Positions 11,001-19,514 of a DNA stretch of 64,000 bases are shown in pieces (position 1 is the stretch's first letter; every line of letters starts with the position of its first letter). Source of the stretch: Brachionus plicatilis (lineage: Eukaryota; Rotifera; Eurotatoria; Ploima; Brachionidae); contig QEOQ01000508.1 of NCBI GenBank assembly GCA_010279815.1, positions 4,215,342 to 4,279,341 on the forward strand. Direction: 5' to 3'. The position numbers and the translations under genes were made by a program. The notes under the pieces are model-generated. The model saw nothing but the letters and a program-made list of their open reading frames with translations, searched no databases and was not told where the DNA came from.

Positions 11001-13524
11001 TCAACTCTTTTTCTGTCTCAATTATTACTTTAAATAAATTATTAATTACTGATATAATGAACATAAATTAATTAAAGTGAATCAGATTAAAATAAAAAAA
11101 ATTCTATTTTTAAAATATTGAACTTCCTTTCGATATTTTAAGGAACTGTAGGAAATTTATAATAGGAGGTGATCTCAAAGCGAAGAATAAAAGTTTAGGT
11201 TGTTTGAGAGAAAATGATAATGGTCTTATCTTAGAGAAAATTCTTAACAAGCTCAGCATCTCGGTAATTAATGAAAAGACTCCAACATATAATAAATTTA
11301 AAACGGAATTTTATGAAGTCCTTGATATTTTTTTTAATCTCGTCTTCACTCTCAGATAGAGTTGTATTAATTTATTAAAATATCTCTCAAATGGAAATGA
11401 GATTTAAAGCCAAAAACATTAGGTAATCTTTACAAATCTTTGATAGGATCAATCTTTGATTATTCTTTTTTTTGTTTAAATTTATTCTCAGAAACTAACA
11501 TCAAAAAAATACAAGTCATTCAAAATTCAGCAGTTCGATCTATTTTGAAGCTCAAATGTGATACCCCTCCAATATTAAACACCAAGAGACCTTCAATAAA
11601 CAATACCTATTAACAGTTTCAAATCGACTTTTTGAGTTGAGTGAGAGATATGTCAGGGCTGGCAGAATTGAGTCATTCTGTTCCATTAACTGTTATACTG
11701 GTGGAAGAATACAGAGATGGTTACGAATCAAGATATATCGAATATCCAACTCCATTGTGTAATTTCTTTTTTTTTTCCTGAACTATCAATTATTTATACA
11801 TGCCTTACCTCTAGTTATTTCAACATAACGTTTTTATTTTTCTTTTAACCTATTTATTTCTTTATAAAATTATAAAAAAAATTTATTTATTTATTTCATT
11901 TAAAAATAAATAAAATATTAGAATAAAGATTGTAACCGTTACAATTCATTTCGTAACTCTTATTTAGTAATTTTAGAGGCCAAAAATAATTAATAGATGA
12001 GTCCAAAGTGGTAATTATATATCCGATAATTAATTAATTATTGAGTCCAAAATAATTATGAGCCCGTTTCAGTAATAGAATGAGCCTATTTAAATTATTC
12101 CCTATTTTAAATAAAGACTTTATTTGTCATTTCAAAGTTTTTTTTATTAATTCAAATAAAAAATTTACATGTCTAATTATTATAAATATTAAAAAAAAAG
12201 CAAAGTAAAATTTCTGATCTAATTTCAAGCGCTCAATCTTGCTCAAACATTTTTAAAGGCGCAATTAAATTTAATTCCATTTTTAGAAATTATAATCCTT
12301 TTTAAAAAGTTTAAAAATAAAGCTTTGAAATATTAAAAAAATTAAAAATCTGCGATGAAATCTAGTTGCGCATCTAAAAATTTATGAGCAAGATTGAGCG
12401 CTTGAAATTTGATCAAAAATTTTACTTTGATAAAAAAACTTTAATTGAAAAAATTTTCTTAACTACTCCTAAAATTAAATAATCTTCCTCATATAAATAA
12501 AAAATTTTTGAGGCTCCTGAAACAAACGAATTAAATTTGACTGGTTTAATAAACTCTTCCTCTTATCTTACAAAGTAGTGTCACGACAATTGATTTTTTA
12601 TAAATAAATGATACTTACAGGTTTTTTTTGTGGTTTTTTTATGTTTTGCATAATATAGAATTTTTCCTGGGTAGAAATAAACTTTTGGTGTGTTGGAGAT
12701 TCGGATATGAAAAGCAAAAAAAATACTGCCCATATAACCCCAATTAAACCATAAATATAAAAAATTGATGGCCAACCGTCATCAAAGCCATGTCGGCATA
12801 AAAATCCTCCAAGAGGCAAAGCGACAATATTTCCAATCTGAACCCCAGAGGTTGCTATTCCAAGTATTCTGGATCTTTCATTTGGAGGAACCCAATGGGA
12901 CCATAGAGTACCTAGAGATGGAAAACATGGGCCCTTTGAAGAAAATTTATCTAAAGAAAAATATTTTTATTTGAATTTTACATGAAAAAGACCAGTTAAA
13001 AACCTAAAAACTATTAGTAAATAAAAATCTTGCCTTGCTGCCCATGGTATTAATAAAGTTGTGATTGATCCCAATAAAATTGAAACACCAAAAGTTTTTA
13101 CTCCTCCAATTTTAATGCTCAACCATCCACCAGGAATCTTTATTAAAAAAATTTAAAAAAAATTTAATCAATAAACAATTAGATGCCTGTGAAAAAAAAT
13201 ATCCGTAAAAAAAAGTTGACAAAACTATTCCTTGTGTTTGTTTTGGCCATAAAAATGGACCATCCTAAAAAAAATTTTTTAATTATTATAAAATTTAAAA
13301 ATTCAAATATACGGGTAAAGAAGTATAATTTTTTTGCTCTAGATAGCATTTATTGGATTGTGCTGAAAAATTTCGCCTGATAAATTGTTCACTGTCAATA
13401 GATGTGTGATTGACCATGCACAATATAGCGATGCCCATGTTAGTTCTTTGCATGTATAAAACAGCTAAGCCAAGAAAGACCATTAAGGTCAAAAGCAGGC
13501 GAAATGAAAATAAAAAACTTGGTG
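8003..13524 (-). CDS. SLC17 family (sialin-like) anion carrier, 8 exons, 5' exon not found
   Basis: Lysosomal/vesicular organic anion transporter family. Exons on the minus strand: 13313-13524, 13187-13264, 12982-13137, 12619-12933, 8839-8985, 8436-8668, 8239-8383, 8003-8182; phases fit throughout, giving about 488 residues. TM1 contains VLYMQRTNMGIAILCMVN. TM2 contains FLWPKQTQGIVLSTFFYGYF, then IPGGWL. WSHWVPPNERSRILGIATSG is the family signature around the TM4 loop, followed by GWPSIFYIYG. The later exons give PTYIRDVLKF, NGILSSIPF and the TM10-TM11 stretch GIQNMIGTIPGFVGP, all as in sialin. Entry phase shows that at least one short exon with the start codon lies upstream of 13524; I could not place it. 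Intron 13138-13186 begins with GC, not GT. The 3.6-kb intron 8986-12618 is full of transposon relics. Substrate not deducible. Confidence 0.88.
10543..10675. mobile_element. 133-bp palindromic MITE with ACGTAA words
   Basis: The left arm agtgtttaaagttaaaatg..., continuing to tataatgggta, is mirrored by the right arm ending ...cattttaactttaaacact. The arms are about 50 bp with few mismatches and meet in a centre rich in TTACGT/ACGTAA words. Non-coding, inside the SLC17 intron. The flanks resemble the degraded ends around 16501 and 18597. Confidence 0.75.
10858..12105. mobile_element. Fold-back element with GGGCTCAT words, split by a LINE relic
   Basis: The left arm (about 10858-10960) contains gggctcatccagttaccg and gggctcattact. 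The right arm (about 11970-12105) carries the complements atgagcccgtttcagtaat and atgagccta. The arms are imperfect inverted repeats made of GGGCTCAT-type words. The LINE fragment at 11140-11790 sits between them. No transposase frame. Confidence 0.5.
11140..11790 (+). mobile_element. Internally deleted non-LTR retrotransposon (EN + RT C-terminus)
   Basis: About 11140-11345 encodes an apurinic-type endonuclease end in one frame (FIIGGDLKAKNKSLGC, later ISVINEKTPTYNKF). Around 11440-11765 comes the region after the RT core, with ETNIKKIQVIQNSAVRSIL and, in another frame, RLFELSERYVRAG. The RT palm between them is missing, so this is an internally deleted and frameshifted copy. The same C-terminal segment recurs at 25640-25921 and 63700-63910 on the minus strand. 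A Jockey/I-like clade is likely but unproven. Confidence 0.7.
12201..12430. mobile_element. 230-bp fold-back MITE (arms about 65 bp)
   Basis: The left arm starts caaagtaaaatttctgatct and includes caagcgctcaatcttgctca. The right arm carries tgagcaagattgagcgcttg and ends atcaaaaattttactttga. Arms match at most positions. Non-coding, within the large SLC17 intron. No clear target duplication found. Confidence 0.65.
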
Positions 13525-15269
13525 CTAAAATTTATTTAATTAAACAACATTTTAATTAACCTTTAATTTATTTTACTTGAATACATTTTATGTGGAATGA
13601 TAAAATTTTGAAGATTTTCAAATTTTTTTATCTTTTATAGTCATTTATTTTTGATAAAAATCGTTTAAAAATTAAGTGATTTATCAAGTACATGTTTCAT
13701 AACCAATAAAGCTTTGCCAAGATGCTTTCTAATTACATATTACAGAATAAATCACGTTTAAAGCGTTGTGATGTTTTATTTTAAATTTTAAATTTAAATT
13801 ATATTAAAATAAACCATAGTTGTTTGAAAGTCTCGAGTTAAGTCCAATTCCGTCCAAAATCTCCAAAATTTTTATAAAAAAGAAATTTTTTTCTGATACA
13901 TTTATTCCTAATTATCTGAATTTAACTATTCACCCATTTTCATCTAAATTATAAATTGATAATAAAATTGAAATGATAAATTTTAATTTTTTTTTTGTTT
14001 ATTGTATCGAGCCAAAGTCTTATGCTAAAACACCTGTTTTTTACTAAAACACGGAACGCGGTCGGATGGTTTAAGAGAATTACCTAAATATTATGGCAAA
14101 AAAAGAAAAAGTCATCTAGCTCTTATTTTTAAAAGCTGAAAAACTAAAAATATATTTTTTTTTGGTAAAATTCTTCAATTTAAAGAATTGACACTTAGGA
14201 CACACCGTTTTTTAGATAATTAAAATGTCCACATTCTAACATAAAAATTATAAATTTGTTTTAGAGCTCTCGTTCAAAATTTAATTTACTTTTAATTTCA
14301 AAAAAGCTAATTTTTTATTTAATTTAAAAAACAGCTTTAGAATTAATTAATAGAATGAAAATCGATAAAAATGATCGGCTTAAAAGTAGTTGTACTTGTA
14401 CTGGCTAAAAAACTTCTTCTATAATCATATTATATGTTTGTCCAGTAGGCTAAATCTCTGCCAAGTGCCTATACAAAAAAATTGTTTACCAATAGATTAA
14501 AAACATAAATAAAGAATCTTTCAAACATTCTTTATTAGATACCATCGATACCATTGATACCAAGATACCATCGCTGGTAAGATACAATAAACAAAAAAAA
14601 AATTAAAATTTATCATATATTTTTTGAATATATGATAAGGCTTATAAAAATGCCTTATCGACATAGCCATATATATTCGACATAGCCATTAAGTGCTCGG
14701 ATGAGTGGCGCTGTTTATGATGAACGTCCCATATGTAACTTTGGCCGCTGACTGTTGAGTTGCAATCATACCGTTGCCGGTCCCAAGTCCGGATGAGAAA
14801 ATGAGAGGGTAAGGACAAACAGTGTGACTTGACAGATAAACACACGAGAAAAAGTTTATTAAATATTTATTTTGAAAAAAAAAGATTCGGCTCAGACTCT
14901 TTTAAAATTAATTTAGCTTGAAAATGATTTCACAAAAAAAAAAAAGTTCTTGAACATATCGTTTATAAATACTCTTTATAAATATATATAAAAAGCCATA
15001 ATTTATCTTCTAAAATTTAAGACTAACTAAAATAAAATAAATTGAAAGGAGAATTTATCGCATATAATTGGAATCAAATATGCAGATAAAAAAACTTTCT
15101 TTTTATTTTAAATTGAATTTTTTGCTAGTAAAAGAAAAAATTTTCTCGGTTTTTTTATTTTATTTATTAATTTTATATATAAATTTGTAAAATTAATTTC
15201 TTCGTTAGCCATACGAAGTATTAACTACAAGAAAAATGTTTTTTTTTAAAATTAACTTTATTTACATAG
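13525..15269. other. Intergenic between SLC17-like gene and unknown coding block
   Basis: Should include the unplaced first SLC17 exon and promoter. Contains short GATACCA-type repeats (about 14537-14585), a 13-bp direct repeat cgacatagccat near 14660-14690, and the GC-richer segment at 14690-14840. No gene recognised. Confidence 0.45.
14690..14840 (+). mobile_element. Probable RTE-type LINE non-coding fragment
   Basis: A 150-bp GC-richer segment includes ccgttgccggtcccaagtcc, then ggatgagaaaatgagagggt. The combination GGTCCCAAG-CCGGAT followed by a G-rich GAGGGT stretch resembles a conserved non-coding motif seen in RTE-like retroelements of many animals. Recognition is from memory and not proven. 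A short open frame on the other strand here is not convincing. Confidence 0.35.
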
Positions 15270-15721
15270 TTAGAAATCTATTTTAAAATCCGTTTTTTTG
15301 TCTAGCTTGTTGTCTGTTAAATTTTCTCTGAGCCCATGGTTCTTTAAGCTCCTGGTCTCATTAATGGCCACTTTAGCTAAATAGGTAACGTGGTGAGTAT
15401 TCCTAGAAGATGATCCAAAATAGTTTTTATTAGACCGAGGCCTGTAATCGCTAGTTATTTTATTAATCAATTCTGATCTGCTATTTCCGACTATCTCACT
15501 TACCCCCACATCTAAAAATTCTATAGAATCAACGCCTTTGCATTTTCCTTGAGAACCACACAGTTTAACCAAAGCGTCATGATCAAATGCAACTGGACCA
15601 ACTGGCTTTGTCTAATCGGCTAATTCTTCTTGCCTTTCTTCCTTTTCTTCATTATCACTTTTTTCACTATCGAAATCTTTTTTGTCTGGATGTTGATCTG
15701 CAAAAGGCTTCGTTTGGTACT
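15270..15721 (-). pseudogene. Unrecognised coding block with an internal stop
   Basis: On the minus strand an acceptor-like TTTTTAG precedes 15721, then a frame reads about 35 residues rich in D, E and K (DFDSEKSDNEEKEERQEELA). It meets a TAG at 15612-15614 and continues in the same frame for about 114 residues to a stop at 15270. That part includes VKLCGSQGKCKGVDSIEFLD and RPRSNKNYFGSSSRNTHH. I recognise no domain. It could be a decayed gene, two exons with the TAG inside an intron boundary (GATTAG as acceptor), or part of a transposon. Composition is less AT-rich than the flanks, which favours past coding function. Confidence 0.4.
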
Positions 15722-15739
15722 CTAAAAAAGAACTAAGCT

Positions 15740-16766
15740 TTAATTTATAACTTTTTTTTTTAATTTATAATATAAATTTTTAAATTAAACAAGTGATTTA
15801 AAAAAAATTTTGATTGAATCGCCTACATTGAAAAAATAAAATCTCTAAAATAAAAGATAAATTTAACTTTGTTATTTTTTTATCTATTATTTTGTGAAAA
15901 TGGGTCTAAAAAATTCAACAAGCTCATTTGTTTCAAACGTTTAGAACGAAAGAAATAAAAATTTCCTAAAAAATTATATTTCACTTTGTATCCTAATTTA
16001 ATTGATTAGAATAAAAAAAAGAACAGAAAATTTTTTACTTTAAATTCTAAGAAAATTTAAGTTTTCAAAATTTAAATTTTTGAACCAAATTTGTGTCAAT
16101 ATGAATGATTCACTCACATTTAAAAAAAACTCATATCAGTAGTTAAGCTGGTAGCTCAAAAACTCACTATCAAACTCGAATAAATTTACAATTAAAAAAT
16201 TTCAAAAACTGAATCTAATAATATAATAATAATAATTTACTCCTATTTAGTTCTTAATTATTTAAAATTCTATATATAATGATCTGAATTTGGTAACAAA
16301 ATAGGTGTAAATTTAACTAGGCTATAAAAATTAAAGCTTAAATGCTGAAAACTTCGACATTGATTTTTTGATCGGAAATCAAAAACTTTACGGTTTTCAC
16401 GATTGATGCTTTTTATTTGAAACGATTTAAGAAAGAAAAATCAATTTTGATAGAAAAAATTAATTTAATTGAATTTTTAAAAATTAAGTAAAATAATACA
16501 GTACTGCTAGGATAATTGTAACTTAAGTAAATTTACCTTAGTAAAATTTTTGTAAAAATGAAAATCTCCAAAAGATAAAATCGATTGTTGAGAATTGTTT
16601 CATAAATTTGAGACATTGAGGCTTTATCTTTATTCTTAAATTTATCCTTGAATAAATAGATATTTGGTATTATTTTCATTAACTTATTTATTTTAGGAGA
16701 AATTAAAATAAAAATCAAAGAATTCTTTAAAATCGATTTTTTTTTACGTATTTTTACGGAAAATCC
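15740..16766. other. Intergenic, AT-rich, with left part of a degraded ACGTAAA palindrome
   Basis: No gene seen. From about 16501 the sequence (acagtactgctaggataatt, later taaatttacc) is the inverse of the sequence ending near 18597 (ggtaaatttacgtgatttta, later accactgta). This suggests that the 16767-18507 transposon landed inside an older fold-back element. Confidence 0.4.
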
Positions 16767-18507
16767 CAGACTTGGGAACAGTATAAGAAAAATCAGTATC
16801 AGTCAGTAACAGTATTAAGCCCAATCAGTATCAGTCAGTATCAGTATTGAGGCCTTCAGTATCAGTCAGTATTCAGTATTGAGGATGAAATTCAGTATCG
16901 AAATCAGCCAGTACCAGTATTAAGGCTATCAGTATAAAATCATGTTTTTAAAAAAAAATTTTAATTTTCTAATAAAATATATTTAAGTCTTTTTGTCAAT
17001 TTTGTGACCATTCAGATAAAAATACAAAAACAAACAAATAAAATTTATATCGGAAATTTTTTTAAAATATAACAAAAAAAAATAGAATTTTAATTTTTAT
17101 AGGTAATCTTTATTTCATTTTAAGAACATTAAATTTGAAAGGTTATTGTATGTGAATCGACTTCGATGTGGTCTCATTAAAAATCCAGATACCGAAAATA
17201 CCTGTTCGATCTTTGCTCAGGTAGCCTGAATACAAAAAATTTCCCTGGATAATATTAAACGCCCCTTTTATTTTTGTTTGTTTTTAAAACAATTATATCC
17301 ATTTTACATAAACATGTAAATTGATGAAACAAAAAAAAAAATTATGTTTCAAAATTAAGAGTGAATTTATTTAAACACAAATTGTGGATAAATATCTTGT
17401 TTTATCGCACACAATTTACCTGTAAATAAACAAAAAAATTTTCTTGTGTATATAAAATAATTAGTTATTTAGCCACAAATTGACAATATTTTTTTGTTTA
17501 TTCTTTACATTGAAATCCATCAAAAAAATATAATTGAAGCTCATCAAATCAATTAATTAGGAATAAGCTTGAATAAGAACATATAAAATATAAGAAATGG
17601 CTCCTTATCTATCATCATTCATAAATCAAAATGGAAAACGAATTTTACACTGGAAGAGTTTTCGATTCTTTCGACGACTTTATCGAGACGACTTTTGAAG
17701 GAACGTAAACGAAAAGCCAAAGCAAACACAATTACAACACAACGGTCAAAATCAATCAAAGTAAATGACGACAGCGAGTTAAAAGAATTTTTTACTCAAA
17801 TTCTACTCGATGAATTCAAGCCAAGTGTAGATAGTTTCATTTCAAAAGAGCGTGTCGTCGATGAAGAGCATATACAAGTAATACCTTCGAAAATTAATCT
17901 TAGTGTACTTAGTTGTGCTTTTGTGAATGAAAATAATGAAATATCTTCTTTAGTTTCAAGTTTCTTCACTAGTGATGCTCTCTTAATGTTGCAAAATACA
18001 TTATCAGCATTAAGATCACATGGTCAATTAAATTCTTGCAACTCTTGTTCTTTATCTTGCGACTCTAAGTTTATCGTTTGTAGTTCTTGTAATAATTATT
18101 TTCATTTAAAATGTGTTAAAAAAGTTTATGCTCCTAAGATTAAAAAATGGCTTTGTGCTAATTGTAACTCTAATTAATTAATCTAAATTTGTTAATCTTA
18201 TTTTTTTTTTTTTTTTATTGTGTCTAAATAAATAAAAAAATTTCAAATCCACATCCACTTTTTGTGTGTATCAATTTTTGTTTATTTATCCATAAAATGT
18301 GTGAAAATAAACGCTACCCAAAATTAATTTGACATTTTTAAATTTTTTTTCTAATTTTCAGTATTTTCCAGTAATACTGAAATACTGATTATCAGCTCCA
18401 GTCAGTAGCAATATTTTAACGATCAGTATCAGTAATAGTATCAGTAATACTGAATACTGAAATATACTGATACTGATCAGTATAATACTGTCAGTATCCC
18501 AAGTCTG
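16767..18507. mobile_element. 1.74-kb DNA transposon, 8-bp TSD GAAAATCC, CAGTATCAGTA arms
   Basis: The element starts CAGACTTGGGA (16767) and ends TCCCAAGTCTG (18507). The flanks at 16759-16766 and 18508-18515 are both GAAAATCC, an exact 8-bp duplication. Each arm of about 170 bp is crowded with CAGTATCAGT words in opposite orientation (16791-16940 and 18357-18490). Eight-bp duplications and CAG-type ends fit hAT; the long word-rich arms resemble the MULE relic at 57942. It contains the PHD-finger frame at 17695-18177. Confidence 0.85.
17631..18177 (+). CDS. Transposon-borne PHD-finger protein, probably frameshifted
   Basis: An ATG at 17631 opens a short frame (MENEFYTGRVFDSFDDF) that stops after 25 codons. 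The +1 frame is open from before 17631 through 18177 and gives a basic stretch (KERKRKAKAN) and an acidic middle. Its C-terminal zinc finger has spacing C-x2-C-x8-C-x2-C-x4-H-x2-C-x10-W-x-C-x2-C, which is a PHD-type finger (the paired cysteines, HLKC and WLCANC are visible). No DDE transposase core is present, so it is either a transposon accessory protein or the two ends of a larger protein fused by internal deletion. The longest uninterrupted part begins at a TTG at 17695, so the true start is unclear. Confidence 0.55.
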
Positions 18508-18515
18508 GAAAATCC

Positions 18516-19514
18516 CGTAAATTTATCCGAATTTAGAAAATTTTGATAAATTTTCAAAGGTAAATTTACGTGATTTTACGTAAAATACATTTATCATACC
18601 ACTGTAATGGTGAATTTGAAAAACATAAAGTTTTATAAGCTTTTTAAAAACATGAATTTAAAACACTTTCTAAAAAATTGGCTTAAAAGACCTAATTAAA
18701 CAATTAAGTTTTTACTATCAAAATACAAGGAATTGAATTTTTTTCAAAATTCTCAAGCCATTTTTTTTCTAATTCTCTTTTTTTTAGTTCATAAACGAAA
18801 TAGTTTTTCTTTTGTTTCATAAAATATTTATATTAAAGGTTTTCATCAGTTTGAATGTAATTTTTCCAATAATTTGCATATTTAAAATAAAAATTTTAAA
18901 TTAAGAAAGCTTGCTGAAAAGCATGGAATATTTTGTGTTTTTTTTTAAACATTTTTTGACAGATTCAAAATATTGATCCTTTACCAAAAAACATATTAAA
19001 ATCGTTTGAAAATTTTCAAAAACTGTGTACTCAATACTTGAACTTAAAAATCAAGAAATAAATAAAGAAAGACCATAAAATTTAGAAAACCATATATTTG
19101 TATAAAAATGGCAAATGAACAAATTTTCCGGTTTCGAAAAATTTTTTTTTAATTTTTTAAATCTTCATCAAAAGCTAAATAAAAACATAATTTGATGTTC
19201 TCAATTTAGCAATGAATTTTTATCAAGTGACTTGAAGCTAAATTAGTTTGAAAAAAATGGCTAAGAGTCATTTAAAAGCATATTGCTAAACTAGCTGTCG
19301 ACTACTCTTATTTGAAGCCGTCGAATGGTCTCATAAACACACTTGCTTTCTTAAATATACTATTTTTATGATTGCTTATTTTTTAAAGAACGTGCTTCTA
19401 CAAAAGTTTTGTAACAAAAAAATTGCAAATAAAAGACCCAAGCTTTTCTTTAGTGTAATTTTAAAAAAAGAAAAATTTCAAATTTGAAAAACAATTTTTA
19501 AAAATTTTAGTAAA
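18516..19514. other. Intergenic upstream of brat copy A
   Basis: AT-rich; right end of the degraded ACGTAAA palindrome to about 18597, then no gene. A TTTTAG directly before the ATG region (19505-19510) could be a splice acceptor for an upstream 5'UTR exon of brat copy A. Confidence 0.45.

Noticed and set aside
12765..12974. 69-codon plus-strand ORF
   Set aside because: Shadow of the SLC17 exon 12619-12933 on the opposite strand.
14642..14845. 67-codon ORF on the minus strand
   Set aside because: Overlaps the RTE-like non-coding fragment and has no protein resemblance.
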